Of a stretch of 64,000 nucleotides of DNA, positions 8,600 through 20,312 are shown in pieces. The stretch is from Brevundimonas sp. UBA7664. Its GTDB lineage: Bacteria; Pseudomonadota; Alphaproteobacteria; Caulobacterales; Caulobacteraceae. The notes under the pieces were generated by a model that worked only from the letters and a program-made list of their open reading frames with translations, did not search any database and was not told where the DNA came from. The stretch spans positions 1 to 64,000 of the forward strand of contig NZ_DLHQ01000026.1 in NCBI RefSeq assembly GCF_002483305.1, in the 5' to 3' direction. Within the stretch, counting starts at the first letter, position 1. Each line of letters opens with the position of its first letter. Made by a program: the position numbers and the translations under genes.

Positions 8600-9553
8600 A
8601 TGAAGACTTTTTCGATCATGAATGCGGCCGCCGAGCCGTTCCGGCTGGTCGGCCGACGGCCGCTGGCCACCATTGTCTGGGGCCTGGTGCTGCTGGCGCC
8701 GGGGCTGCTGGTGTTCGGGGCCATGATGCCCCTGCTCGGTGAAATGTTCGCCGGCGGGCTGGACCCCACGGCGTTCGGACCCGACGCGGATCCGGAAACA
8801 ATCCTGTTCGGCGACGATATGGCGTCGATGATGCAGTTCCAGATCTGGTCCAACCTGGGCCAGTTGCTGGGATGTGTGAGCCTTCTGCTGGTGACGACGG
8901 CGATCATTCGCGGCGTCTTCGCGGGTCGCAAGAGCGAGCGCGCCTTCTTCCTGCGGATCGGCATGACGGAACTTCAGGTGGCGGTTGTCGGCCTGGCCGT
9001 CACGGTCGGATTCTGTCTTGTCGCCATGATTGCGATCCTGCTGGCGGGCGGGATCGGGTTCGCGGTCTGGCAACTGGGCGATCCCTGGCGCTGGCTGCTC
9101 ACGATCGCCATGGGCGTCGGGGTTGTTCTCGGTCTGATGCTGCTGTGGGGGCGCCTCTCGCTGCTCGCGCCGGCCAGCGTCCACTATCGGGCCTTCGCCT
9201 TCGAGGAGGGATGGAAACTGGGCCGCGGCAAGACCTGGAGCCTGCTGGGCCTGTGGCTGATCCTGTTCGTCATCGCGATCATGGTCGGCATCGCCTTCAT
9301 GATCCTGTTCTTCATCGTCATGCTGGTCGTGGGCGGCGGGGCACAGGCCACCGGTCCTGAAGCCGTCGAGGCCTGGGTCGAGGGCGTCCTGAAACAGCCC
9401 GCCCTGCTGGCCGGCATCGCCCTGGTTCTGCTGATCCCCGTGGCCTGGTTGCAGGGGTTCTCGCAGGCGCTCTTCACCGCGCCCTACGCCCACGTGGTGC
9501 AGGCGCTCGCCGGGCGCGACGAGCCGGCGAAGGTGGCCGAGGAATTCCACTGA
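8600..9553 (+). CDS. Multi-pass membrane protein of unknown function (paralogue 1)
   Basis: A 317-residue protein with about six membrane helices and no recognised catalytic motif. ATG 8600 follows GGGGAGGGCGAG. The N-terminus ([20 protein letters not shown]) and the block [20 protein letters not shown], then [15 protein letters not shown], align with the next gene's AAFEGFRLVRRNPVALVGW and VRWSLAVPITVDQKKFAFFD / AVTKGRFWPLLGM. The two are therefore tandem paralogues. The layout (short N-terminal amphipathic stretch, six helices, conserved loop before helix 5) resembles uncharacterised glycerophosphodiester-type membrane-domain proteins, but I cannot assign a function. Confidence 0.7.
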   Translation: MKTFSIMNAAAEPFRLVGRRPLATIVWGLVLLAPGLLVFGAMMPLLGEMFAGGLDPTAFGPDADPETILFGDDMASMMQFQIWSNLGQLLGCVSLLLVTTAIIRGVFAGRKSERAFFLRIGMTELQVAVVGLAVTVGFCLVAMIAILLAGGIGFAVWQLGDPWRWLLTIAMGVGVVLGLMLLWGRLSLLAPASVHYRAFAFEEGWKLGRGKTWSLLGLWLILFVIAIMVGIAFMILFFIVMLVVGGGAQATGPEAVEAWVEGVLKQPALLAGIALVLLIPVAWLQGFSQALFTAPYAHVVQALAGRDEPAKVAEEFH

Positions 9554-9605
9554 CAGGCGTGGCAGCGCCGACTAGGCTCGCAGCAGACTTCGAGGGGATA
9601 ACACC

Positions 9606-10535
9606 ATGAGCTTTTCCGCGACCGACGCGGCGTTTGAAGGCTTCCGCCTTGTACGCCGCAACCCCGTCGCCCTGGTGGGGTGGACGCTGCTCTATCTGGT
9701 CTACACCCTTGCCTCCCTGTTCGCGGCCGGCGGCATGATGCGGTCCATGGCGGTGTGGATGGAGCAGGTGGAGGCCCTTGAGGCCGGACCGCCGCCGAGC
9801 TCGCCCGAGGCCCTGGTCCCGATCATGGAATCCTATATGGCCGCGATGAGCCACATGGCCTGGGCCATTCCCCTGTCGTTGGTCATCGGCGCCGTGTTGA
9901 TGGCGGCGATCGCCCGGGCTGTGCTCACGCCGGGGACCGGCGGCTTCGGATATATGCGCCTGGGCATGGACGAGGTGCGGGTCTTCGTCGTGACCCTCGT
10001 CATCGCGATCCTTTACGCTGTCGCGACCGCGATCGCCTTGGCGGCGGCCTTCATCATCGGCGGGATCGCCATCAGCGTCATGGAAGGCTGGGGCGCCCTG
10101 GTGATGGTGCTGGCCGTGCTGGCGGCGATCGCCTTCATGATCTGGCTCGGCGTGCGCTGGAGCTTGGCCGTGCCGATCACGGTCGATCAGAAGAAGTTTG
10201 CGTTTTTCGACTCCTTTGCCGTGACCAAGGGCCGGTTCTGGCCGCTGCTGGGCATGGCGGTCATCGCCTTCGTCATGGTGATTGTCGTCTCGCTCCTCGC
10301 CGGGATCGTGACGATGCCGATCAGTATGATGGGCGGCATGTCGATGTTCGGAAACATGGGCGAAGACCCCACGGAAATGTTCCGGAACTTCAATCCGACG
10401 AACCCGTGGATCGTCGCGTCTTCGGTCGTGAACGCCTTCGTCTACGCCCTGACCGTCGCCGTCCTCTATGCACCATTCTCGGCCGCCTATCGGGACATCA
10501 AGGGCGGTCAGCCGAGCGCCGAGGTGTTCGGTTAG
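9606..10535 (+). CDS. Multi-pass membrane protein of unknown function (paralogue 2)
   Basis: This 309-residue six-helix protein is the tandem paralogue of the gene ending 52 nt upstream; shared segments are listed in that entry. ATG 9606 follows GAGGGGATAACACC. It is Met-rich in the loops (MMRSMAVWMEQ; MSMFGNMGEDPTEMF). No enzymatic or transport signature is visible. Retention of two copies side by side suggests a heteromeric pair or diverged ligand preference, but that is inference. Confidence 0.7.
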   Translation: MSFSATDAAFEGFRLVRRNPVALVGWTLLYLVYTLASLFAAGGMMRSMAVWMEQVEALEAGPPPSSPEALVPIMESYMAAMSHMAWAIPLSLVIGAVLMAAIARAVLTPGTGGFGYMRLGMDEVRVFVVTLVIAILYAVATAIALAAAFIIGGIAISVMEGWGALVMVLAVLAAIAFMIWLGVRWSLAVPITVDQKKFAFFDSFAVTKGRFWPLLGMAVIAFVMVIVVSLLAGIVTMPISMMGGMSMFGNMGEDPTEMFRNFNPTNPWIVASSVVNAFVYALTVAVLYAPFSAAYRDIKGGQPSAEVFG

Positions 10536-10653
10536 GTCTTTCATCGCGGCGGGGGTCGCGCCGAAATCCGCAAGCCTGATGCATCCATCGGGCGGCCCCG
10601 CCGCCTCTCCCGGAACGGATCCCCGTCCGCTGAACCCTCACAAGGAGCGCCGC

Positions 10654-11592
10654 ATGGCCGGCATTGAACTCTACGCCGAACGCAAGCAGAGCCACCGCCG
10701 GACCTGGACCCTCGCCGCGATCGTGCTGTGCGTGGTTTTCATGCTCGGCGGACAGCTGGGCGCCTATTTCCCCGCGATCGCTGCCGGCTTCATCACGCCG
10801 GGCGGGGGTACGGACGGCTGGCCGCAGCTGGCCTATCAGCTGGCGGCGGCGTTCGGCCTGAGCGCGGTGCTCCTGCTGCTATGGGCCCGCTTCTTCGAGC
10901 GACGCGGGCCGTCCGCGCTGGGTCTGAACGCCCGCGGGCCGATGCGCTTCGTGCGCGGCTATCTGATCGGCGTGGCCTTCCTGGTGGCCGTGGTCGGGGT
11001 GATCTGGGCCGCCGGGGGCTATGTCGTCGAGGGGGCGGGGGCGTTCGGTTCGGCCGCGGTCGGCGCGGCGCTGCTGCCGATCTTTGTCCTGATGCTGGGG
11101 TTCATTATCCAGGGCTCGACGGAAGAACTGCTGTTCCGGGGCTGGCTGATGCAGCTGATCGCCTCGCGGCACGGACTGTGGATCGCCGTGGTCGCCAACT
11201 CGGTCCTGTTCGCCCTGGCCCATGCGGGGAATATCGAGCCCTCGAACGAGCTGTATGTCGGCCTGGCCAATATCGTTCTGTTCGGTCTGTTCATCAGCCT
11301 CTACGCCGTGCGCGAGGGGTCGCTGTGGGGCGTGTGCGGCTGGCATGCGGCGTGGAACTGGCTGCTGGGCCTCGGGTTCGGCCTGGAGGTGTCAGGGATG
11401 AAGATCGAGACCCTGCCGCTGATCACCGACCTGACGGCGGCGCAGGGCGCGGCCTGGTGGCTGACCGGCGGGGCCTTCGGACCGGAGGCGAGCGTCGTCA
11501 CCACGGCGGTGCTGCTGACCGGCACGGTCGTGCTGGCGTTGCGGGGCCGGACCCGGGACCACGGCGTGGAAGCGGCCCCGGCGACGGTCTGA
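10654..11592 (+). CDS. CPBP family intramembrane glutamic endopeptidase
   Basis: The 312-residue protein has about eight membrane helices and the three CPBP (Rce1/ABI) motifs: EELLFRGW with Glu157-Glu158 and Arg162, FALAH (186-190), and HAAWN with His231 and Asn235. These residues form the membrane-embedded active site in the family. Bacterial members act in peptide maturation, immunity to bacteriocins or membrane-protein turnover; the substrate here is unknown. AAGGAG at 10642-10647 fixes the ATG at 10654. It converges with uvrA, whose stop is 4 nt beyond its own. Confidence 0.9.
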   Translation: MAGIELYAERKQSHRRTWTLAAIVLCVVFMLGGQLGAYFPAIAAGFITPGGGTDGWPQLAYQLAAAFGLSAVLLLLWARFFERRGPSALGLNARGPMRFVRGYLIGVAFLVAVVGVIWAAGGYVVEGAGAFGSAAVGAALLPIFVLMLGFIIQGSTEELLFRGWLMQLIASRHGLWIAVVANSVLFALAHAGNIEPSNELYVGLANIVLFGLFISLYAVREGSLWGVCGWHAAWNWLLGLGFGLEVSGMKIETLPLITDLTAAQGAAWWLTGGAFGPEASVVTTAVLLTGTVVLALRGRTRDHGVEAAPATV

Positions 11593-11596
11593 GCCG

Positions 11597-14503
<2,907 letters not shown>

Positions 14504-14597
14504 GAGGCCTGAAGACTGGGAATACAGGAACGCGGCAGGGCCGGGGAGGGTCCGGCGCGACGCCGCTATATGGGGATCAATTCGCGGGATTCAGCAA

Positions 14598-14612
14598 GAA
14601 CATTGTGGGAAC
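14598..14612 (-). promoter_or_regulatory. LexA (SOS) box upstream of uvrA
   Basis: Read on the uvrA strand this is GTTCCCACAATGTTC, an exact GTTC-N7-GTTC, the alphaproteobacterial LexA operator. It lies 95 nt upstream of the uvrA ATG, and uvrA is a classical SOS gene, so function is very likely. It also lies 116 nt upstream of the divergent lipoprotein gene at 14728, whose control it might share. Confidence 0.85.
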
Positions 14613-14727
14613 ATTGGGGCCTGCGGCAATGCTGCTGACAGTGGGTGACATCGGTGATGCGGCATCGGGACCCAACGGTTGGCGACACGTCGCCGAAGAT
14701 GTAGCGTCGGATTGAGTGGAGGGGATC

Positions 14728-15174
14728 ATGCAGCGTAGACGGGTCTTGGGACTACTGGCGGCCTGCGGCCTCGCGGCCTGCTCCATGCCGAACATGGCGG
14801 GCGATCCCCAGCGGGCCGCAGAGGCCCACGCCCTGTACACCGATCTGGCCGAGGGACGGGATGACGCCTTGTTGGCGAGGATGTCGTCGGGCAACGACCC
14901 GGCGGCGGTGCGGGCCCAGTTGCCGATGATCCGGACGTTCGCGCCTCCGGGACCGCCGCCCGAGCCGACATCGCTCGGCTGGAGCTCGACCGCGAGCACC
15001 AATGGCCAGCGCTATGTCCTGGCCCAGGAGTATGAGTACCCGGACCGGTTCGTGCGCACGGACACGACCTTCCTCAAGGAAGGCGCGGTCTGGAAGGTGG
15101 AAGGCTTCAACGTCAATGCGCGCATGAAATCCGGTGTCGCGGCGCCGGCCGCGGCGCCGGCTGATCCCGCCTAG
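14728..15174 (+). CDS. Small lipoprotein of unknown function
   Basis: The 148-residue protein starts with MQRRRVLGLLAACGLAACSM: a short basic N-region, hydrophobic stretch and lipobox LAAC, so it is probably lipid-anchored at Cys18. The mature part has a DLAEGRDDALLARM segment and a strand-rich region (RYVLAQEYEYPDRFVRTDTT, VWKVEGFNVN) like small NTF2-type or DUF4019-like domains, then an Ala/Pro tail. GAGGGG precedes ATG 14728. It is divergent from uvrA, and its stop overlaps that of the truncated haemoglobin gene. Confidence 0.7.
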   Translation: MQRRRVLGLLAACGLAACSMPNMAGDPQRAAEAHALYTDLAEGRDDALLARMSSGNDPAAVRAQLPMIRTFAPPGPPPEPTSLGWSSTASTNGQRYVLAQEYEYPDRFVRTDTTFLKEGAVWKVEGFNVNARMKSGVAAPAAAPADPA

Positions 15175-15650
15175 GACTCCGGCGTCCAGGCCTGCATCGG
15201 CCGCAGGTACCGCTCGCCCTTGCGCAGGAGCGCGCCGTTGGCGCCGGCGATGCCGAGTTCGAGGCTCTCGGCGATGCGGCGGGCGCGTTCGATGAAATGG
15301 GCCGCCGCCGCGGGCGGGCAGACCCCGGCGGCCGTGGCCTCGAACAGCTCCAGCCAGCGGTCGAAATGGCGGGCGTCGACCGGCAGGGGCAGGTGTTTGG
15401 GCATCGGCCGCCCGTGATAGACGCCGCTCATCAGGGCCACGGACGACCAGAACAGGCGCATCTGTTCGAGGTGCGGACCCCAGTCGGTGATCCGGTCGGC
15501 GAAGACGGGGCCGATCAGCGGATCGGCGCGGACGCGGTCATAGAAGGCGTCGACCAGACGGGCGATCATCGGCTCGTCGATGCCGGTGTCGGCCTCGATA
15601 CGCCGGACGGCGGCCTGGCGGCGCGTTTCGGGATCGTCGGAGATTGTCAC
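15171..15650 (-). CDS. Group III truncated haemoglobin
   Basis: The 159-residue protein fits the group III (trHbP) truncated globins. LVDAFYDRVRADPLIGPVF holds the B-helix Phe-Tyr pair that lines the haem pocket, the central LFWSSVALMSGVYHGRPMPKH block is typical, and HFDRWLELFEAT carries the proximal F8 His. Such globins bind oxygen or NO, or act in redox chemistry; the role here is unknown. I use GTG 15650, which gives the usual N-terminal length; ATG 15686 would add twelve residues of poor quality. Confidence 0.88.
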   Translation of the reverse strand: MTISDDPETRRQAAVRRIEADTGIDEPMIARLVDAFYDRVRADPLIGPVFADRITDWGPHLEQMRLFWSSVALMSGVYHGRPMPKHLPLPVDARHFDRWLELFEATAAGVCPPAAAAHFIERARRIAESLELGIAGANGALLRKGERYLRPMQAWTPES

Positions 15651-15691
15651 CCACCCCAGATAGGCGGCCGGACGCCGGACCGCCAATGCGG

Positions 15692-16132
15692 CTATTCGCC
15701 GTCGAGGAAGTCGCCGGCGTTGAAGGTGATGACGCAGCGAGGGTCGCCGTTGGAGGCGTCCACGGAGCAGGAGTCGACGCCGAACATGTTGGCGACGACC
15801 TTCGCGGTCGAGCGATAGGAGCGGCCATCATGCAGGAAGCCCGTGCCCAGCCGGACGCTCCACAGACCGAGAGCGTCGTAGAAGGCGCGGGCGGGCGCGC
15901 CGGTGCAGGTGAACAGGATCAGCTCGTCGCCGCCGCCGTCAGAGGCTCGCCGGAAGGCGCCGGACGCCGCGGCCTGACCGATGCAGTCGGCGTAGAAGCG
16001 GGCGTTGGGCGGGGCCGGATCGCCCGCGATGGGAGTGTAGTCGGGGGCGGTCGGCGCGGCCTCGGGCGCATGGGCGCAGGCGGTCAGGGCGACCAGCAGG
16101 ATGACGGCGGTGACGGACGGGATGCGGCGCAT
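15692..16132 (-). CDS. Small lipoprotein of unknown function
   Basis: A 146-residue protein with signal sequence MRRIPSVTAVILLVALTACA; LTAC at residues 16-19 is a lipobox. The mature part has four Cys (in ADCIGQ, LFTCTG, DSCSVD, DPRCVI), possibly two disulphides in the periplasm. No family is recognised. It lies upstream of and in the same direction as the globin gene (41 nt gap), so the two may be co-transcribed. Confidence 0.65.
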   Translation of the reverse strand: MRRIPSVTAVILLVALTACAHAPEAAPTAPDYTPIAGDPAPPNARFYADCIGQAAASGAFRRASDGGGDELILFTCTGAPARAFYDALGLWSVRLGTGFLHDGRSYRSTAKVVANMFGVDSCSVDASNGDPRCVITFNAGDFLDGE

Positions 16133-16258
16133 GATCTCTCCTGGATCGGCACCGTCTCACGGTCACGTCAGCGGCGCCATTGCTGAAATGGCTTGCCAGA
16201 AAGGTCATTCGACCTCATCTTGGCTTCTTCGAGTGAGTATCACTGGAGTTCGACGATC

Positions 16259-16396
16259 ATGATCAGCGCCCTGGAAACCGGTTTCGCCCTTTCCGTTCCG
16301 CTGCTCGTGCTCGCCTATGTCCTGTTCCAGCCTCGTCCCCAGCCCGTCCGCATCCGCACTCGTGACGCTCGATCGCGTCGCGGCCCGCACGCCTGA
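16259..16396 (+). CDS. Possible 45-residue membrane peptide overlapping the ABC-F gene
   Basis: ATG 16259 begins MISALETGFALSVPLLVLAY, one likely membrane helix, followed by a basic tail rich in Arg and Pro. GGAG lies about 11 nt upstream. The last 80 nt overlap the ABC-F gene in another frame, and third-position GC is high over the helix but falls across the overlap. It could be an upstream coupling peptide or simply the remains of an open frame. Confidence 0.3.
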   Translation: MISALETGFALSVPLLVLAYVLFQPRPQPVRIRTRDARSRRGPHA

Positions 16397-17933
16397 CGGC
16401 CACACCCTATTTTCTGACCTGAGCCTCGCCTTCGGGCGTGAGCGCACGGGCGTCGTCGGCCGCAACGGCGCCGGCAAGACCACGCTTCTGCGCCTGATCG
16501 CCGGCCGGTCGGCGCCCGGCGACGGCTCGATCGCGCGTCATGGCCGGATCGGCTGGCTGGATCAGCGCGGCGACCCGGAGTCGGGCGAGACCGTCGCCGA
16601 CACGCTCGGCGTGGCCTCCGGACGGGCGATCGTGGCCCGGGTGCTGGCCGGAGAGGGCAGCCCGGACGATCTGGCCGAGGCGGACTGGACCCTGGAGGAG
16701 CGCATCGGCGCCGTGCTCGACGAGGTCGGGCTGGGGAACCTTGATCCGGCGCGACTGACCGGAACGCTCAGCGGCGGTGAGCAGACGCGGCTGCGGCTGG
16801 CGGCGCTGTTGCTGGCGCGGCCGGACCTGTTGGTGCTGGACGAACCGACCAACCACCTCGACCGCGCGGGGCGGGCCCTCGTCGCCGGGGTGGTGGAGCG
16901 CTGGAAGGGCGGGGCCGTGGTGGTCAGCCACGACCGGAGCCTGCTGCGGCGGATGGACCGGATCGTCGAACTGTCGTCGCTGGGCGCGGCGACCTATGGC
17001 GGCGGCTACGACCTGTACGCCGAACGCAAGGCGGCGGAGCGGGCGGCGGCCGAGCACGGGCTGGATGTCGCGGAGCAGGCTGCGGGTCGCGCGGCGCGCG
17101 AGAGCCAGCGGGCGGTCGAGAAGAAGGCGCGGCGGGACAAGGCGGGGCGCGCTTTCGCGGCCAGGAAGTCCGAGCCGAAGATCCTGCTCGGGGCCATGGC
17201 CGAGCGGGCCGAGAACAGCGGGGCGCGGGAGAACCGGCTGGCCGAGCGAAGGGCGGAGGCGACGCAGGCGGCGTTGATGGAGGCGCGGGAGCGGGTGGAG
17301 CGGATCCGGGCGCTGGAGATCCCGCTGCCGACGACGGGGCTGGCGGCCGGGCGGACGGTGCTGGCGCTGGAGGATGCGGCGTGGGACGCGCCGGACGGAC
17401 GGCGGGTCGTCGGGCCGGTGTCGCTGAGGCTGACCGGACCTGAACGAGTGGCGGTCACGGGACCCAATGGCGCGGGCAAGACGACTTTGCTGCGGCTGAT
17501 GACCGGCGAGTCGGCGCCGTCGGCGGGCCGGGTCGAGCGGCCGGCGCAAGCGGCGCTGCTGGATCAGGAGACGGCGCTGCTGCGGCCCGACGAGACGCTG
17601 ATCGAGGCCTACAGGCGGATCAATCCGGAGGCGACGGCGAACGCGGCCCATGCGGCGCTGGCGCGGTTCCTGTTCCGCAATGCGGCGGCGCAGCGCGTGG
17701 TCGGGACCCTGTCAGGCGGGGAGCGGCTGAGGGCCGGTCTGGCCTGTGTGATGACCGGGGCCCGGCCGCCGCAGCTGCTGATCCTCGACGAGCCGACCAA
17801 CCATCTGGATCTCGATTCGATCGCGGCGGTCGAGGCGGCGCTGGCCGCCTGGGACGGGGCGCTGGTGGTGGTCAGCCATGACGACGACTTCCTGACGGCG
17901 ATCGGCGTCGAGCGAACGGTGGCGCTGGCCTAG
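16317..17933 (+). CDS. ABC-F family ATPase
   Basis: The 538-residue soluble protein has two ABC nucleotide-binding domains and no membrane segment. Walker A: GRNGAGKTT near residue 42 and GPNGAGKTT near residue 381. Signatures: LSGGEQTRL and LSGGERLRAG. Walker B: LLVLDEPTNHLD and LLILDEPTNHLD. Between them lies the charged coiled-coil linker (ERKAAERAAAEH onward) characteristic of ABC-F factors, which act on the ribosome to relieve stalls or confer antibiotic protection. Subtype (Uup/EttA-like or other) cannot be decided here. Start ATG 16317 is used; GTG a few codons later is possible. It converges with the EAL gene, overlapping by 4 nt. Confidence 0.92.
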   Translation: MSCSSLVPSPSASALVTLDRVAARTPDGHTLFSDLSLAFGRERTGVVGRNGAGKTTLLRLIAGRSAPGDGSIARHGRIGWLDQRGDPESGETVADTLGVASGRAIVARVLAGEGSPDDLAEADWTLEERIGAVLDEVGLGNLDPARLTGTLSGGEQTRLRLAALLLARPDLLVLDEPTNHLDRAGRALVAGVVERWKGGAVVVSHDRSLLRRMDRIVELSSLGAATYGGGYDLYAERKAAERAAAEHGLDVAEQAAGRAARESQRAVEKKARRDKAGRAFAARKSEPKILLGAMAERAENSGARENRLAERRAEATQAALMEARERVERIRALEIPLPTTGLAAGRTVLALEDAAWDAPDGRRVVGPVSLRLTGPERVAVTGPNGAGKTTLLRLMTGESAPSAGRVERPAQAALLDQETALLRPDETLIEAYRRINPEATANAAHAALARFLFRNAAAQRVVGTLSGGERLRAGLACVMTGARPPQLLILDEPTNHLDLDSIAAVEAALAAWDGALVVVSHDDDFLTAIGVERTVALA

Positions 17934-19510
17934 CCCCAGCTGGCCACGGCCCCCTGGCGGCGCGCGGCCACCGGCTTCGGGGGCGCGACGGTCGGCTCGG
18001 ACGCCGGCCGGCCGAACAGCCAGCCCTGGCCATAGCCGACGCCGAGCGCGCGGATCGCGTCGGCCTGGCTTTCGGTCTCGATCATCTCGGCGATGGTGCT
18101 CATCTTCAGGTCGGCGCACAGCTCGACCAGACGGGCGACGAGGTTGCGCGCCCTCTGATCGGTGGCGATCTCGCGGACGAAGCGGCCGTCGATCTTGACC
18201 GTGTCGGCGGGGAGGCGGTGCAGATAGTCGAGCGAGGCGGCGCCGACGCCGAAATCGTCCAGACAGACCTTGATGCCCGCGCGGCGCAGGCCCGTGAGGC
18301 GGCGGGCCGCGGCCTCGATATCGGCGACGGCGGCGGTCTCGGTGACCTCGACGAGGATTCGGTTGCGAATGTCGGGCGAGGCGGCGGTCAGCCTCAGCAG
18401 GCCGTCGACATAGCCGTCCGCGCCGAGGGAGGCCCCGGAGACATTGACGGCGATCCGGGTCAGGCCGAAGCCGGAACGGCGCAGTTGCTGCAGCGCCTTC
18501 TCGGCGACCGCGAGGTCGAAGCCTTCGATCAGGCCGAGTTCCTCGGCCAGGCGAATGGAGTCGGCGGGTCCGCGGGACCCGAACCGGGCCAGGGCCTCGA
18601 AATGGCGGGTGACGCCGGTCGAGAGGTCGACGATCGGCTGGTACTCGAGGGCGAAATCGCGCGACTTGACCATGGCGCGGAAGCGGTCGGCCTCCTTGAG
18701 CGTCCGTTTCAGGCTTTCGGAGAAGGCCGCGCCCGCGCCGTCGATGCCGCCCTCGCGGATACAGGCCTCGAGCGCGAACCGGAGGGCGCGCACGGTCGAT
18801 TCGGGCGGGGCGACGCCGGAGAGGGCGGCCTCGGTCGTTCGGACCGCGAGATCCAGACCTTCGGCGGCGGCGGCGTCGCGAACCTCGGTGACAAGGTCGG
18901 TCTGACTGTCGGCGGCCCGGACGAGGGCGAACCGTTCGGGCGCGAGGCGGGCGGCCGAGGCCCCATCGACGGAAGACGCCTGGAGCACGGCGGCGACCCG
19001 CGCGGCGGCGCGTTGATGCGCGTCGCCCGGGGCGGCGAGGCCGGGCACGTCGACGAAGGCCACCGCGACGTCGCCGTCCGCTTCCGCCAGCGAGGTGCGC
19101 ACGCGGAACAGCAGGCCGTCGGCGCTGAGCAGCTGTGGCGCTTCGGGGACGGCGAGGGTGAAGGGCGCGCCGTCATAGGTGATGGCGCAGGAGACGGCCG
19201 GCGCCAGATCGGGCAACTGGAACAGACGCAGGCGGGCGCGGCGGACGTAGTCCGGGCCGCACAGGACGAGGGTGTCGATCGGCGCGGCCCGCTCATTCGG
19301 GCGGATCGCGGCGAGGGCTTCGGCCAGCGGCTTCTGTCCCGCCTTGCCGACGAGGTCCGCGAGCAGGCTGCCGCGCCAGGTCTCGGCGACAGGACCGCGC
19401 GGACAGGGGCCCGCTCCGAGCGCCATGTCGACCCGGCCGTCAGCGTCAAGTTCGAGCAGGGTGTCGGCGGCGGCGAAGGCCATTCCGAGCAAACGCGATT
19501 TGGTATTCAT
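17930..19510 (-). CDS. PAS-degenerate GGDEF-EAL protein (c-di-GMP signalling)
   Basis: The 526-residue protein has no membrane helix. Residues about 10-120 look PAS-like (DTLLELDADGRVDMALGAG; RRARLRLFQLP). Residues about 130-270 look like a degenerate GGDEF domain in which the signature is RLAPERFALV (190-194 APERF). Residues 285-505 are an EAL domain with likely active-site residues present: Glu305 in FEALAR, Asn356, Glu388, Asp418-Asp419 in LDDFG, Lys439 and Glu475. A c-di-GMP phosphodiesterase regulated by its N-terminal domains is the best guess. It is downstream of and parallel to the flagellar genes flgI-flgJ-flbY (56 nt gap), so a motility role is plausible. Confidence 0.85.
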   Translation of the reverse strand: MNTKSRLLGMAFAAADTLLELDADGRVDMALGAGPCPRGPVAETWRGSLLADLVGKAGQKPLAEALAAIRPNERAAPIDTLVLCGPDYVRRARLRLFQLPDLAPAVSCAITYDGAPFTLAVPEAPQLLSADGLLFRVRTSLAEADGDVAVAFVDVPGLAAPGDAHQRAAARVAAVLQASSVDGASAARLAPERFALVRAADSQTDLVTEVRDAAAAEGLDLAVRTTEAALSGVAPPESTVRALRFALEACIREGGIDGAGAAFSESLKRTLKEADRFRAMVKSRDFALEYQPIVDLSTGVTRHFEALARFGSRGPADSIRLAEELGLIEGFDLAVAEKALQQLRRSGFGLTRIAVNVSGASLGADGYVDGLLRLTAASPDIRNRILVEVTETAAVADIEAAARRLTGLRRAGIKVCLDDFGVGAASLDYLHRLPADTVKIDGRFVREIATDQRARNLVARLVELCADLKMSTIAEMIETESQADAIRALGVGYGQGWLFGRPASEPTVAPPKPVAARRQGAVASWG

Positions 19511-19566
19511 GCCTACCGGTTACCGGAGGGAGATGAAGACCGCCTCGACGAAGACGATTAACGAAA

Positions 19567-20010
19567 TCAGGCTTGGCGGTTGAAGGCCACGGCGCGGCCG
19601 TCGCCGGCGTTGGCCTTGCCCGAGGCGCCGTAGGCCGAAGGGCTGCCGCGCTGGCCGGCGACCTCGGCGGCGATGGTGCGGACCAGGCCCTCGGAAATGG
19701 TGCGCGCCGCCTCGACCGCGCGGGCGTGGCGCGACAGCACGGCCTCGAAGGCCTCGGTGGCGCGGATCAGCGCGGCGCGGTCCGCGGCGGGGGCGGCGGC
19801 GATCGAGGCAGGATTGGCCTTCACCTGCGCCGACTCGCGGCGATAGGCGTTGGCGAGGTCCTGGGTCGCGGCCATGGAAGCCGCGGCGTCCTGCGGCCGG
19901 TGCGATTCGAACACCCGTGACTCCTCGCTCAGACGGTCGGTCAGGCGGGTGGTCAGGTCGGTCAACTGGCGGACGCGGGCGGTCGCGTTCAGCGTGGCGG
20001 CGTCGGTCAT
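19567..20010 (-). CDS. flbY: Flagellar protein FlbY-like
   Basis: This 147-residue, Ala-rich helical protein has long amphipathic helices (LNATARVRQLTDLTTRLTDR; ALIRATEAFEAVLSRHARAV) and a flexible tail, similar in style to FlgN-type chaperones. It is the third gene of the flgI cluster; its ATG overlaps the stop of the rod-binding gene (ATGA). In Caulobacter the gene at this position is annotated flbY, with a role in flagellar assembly. The name rests on position and general likeness, not on a diagnostic motif. Confidence 0.65.
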   Translation of the reverse strand: MTDAATLNATARVRQLTDLTTRLTDRLSEESRVFESHRPQDAAASMAATQDLANAYRRESAQVKANPASIAAAPAADRAALIRATEAFEAVLSRHARAVEAARTISEGLVRTIAAEVAGQRGSPSAYGASGKANAGDGRAVAFNRQA

Positions 20011-20312
20011 TGACCCTGCTCCTGCATCTTCAGCATCTGGGCGACGACCTGATCGGCCAGGCCGATGCCCCCCGCGCGGACGGTCTGTTTGGCCATGGCC
20101 TCGACGAGGAAGCCGCGCCAGGTGCCCTCGGCCTCGCCGCCGCCGAACGGGGCCTCGGTCGACAGGCCATCGAACATCGGCTTGAGCATCTGCGACAGGA
20201 AGGAGGCCTCGAACGCCTCGGCCGTCTCGCGCATGCGGGCGGTGACGACGGAGGCGGGCGCGACGGCGGCCGGCGGGGGCAGGGCGCCGGGGGCTGTGAT
20301 CGGGTCGCTCAT
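20007..20312 (-). CDS. flgJ: Rod-binding protein, FlgJ N-terminal type
   Basis: The 101-residue protein corresponds to the rod-binding domain of FlgJ: AEAFEASFLSQMLKPMFDGL, then EGTWRGFLVEAMAKQTVRAGGIGLADQVVAQML. The muramidase domain of enterobacterial FlgJ is absent, as is usual in alphaproteobacteria, so another enzyme must open the wall for the rod. Its ATG overlaps the flgI stop (TGATG) and its stop overlaps the flbY start, giving a tightly coupled set of three genes. Confidence 0.88.
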   Translation of the reverse strand: MSDPITAPGALPPPAAVAPASVVTARMRETAEAFEASFLSQMLKPMFDGLSTEAPFGGGEAEGTWRGFLVEAMAKQTVRAGGIGLADQVVAQMLKMQEQGQ

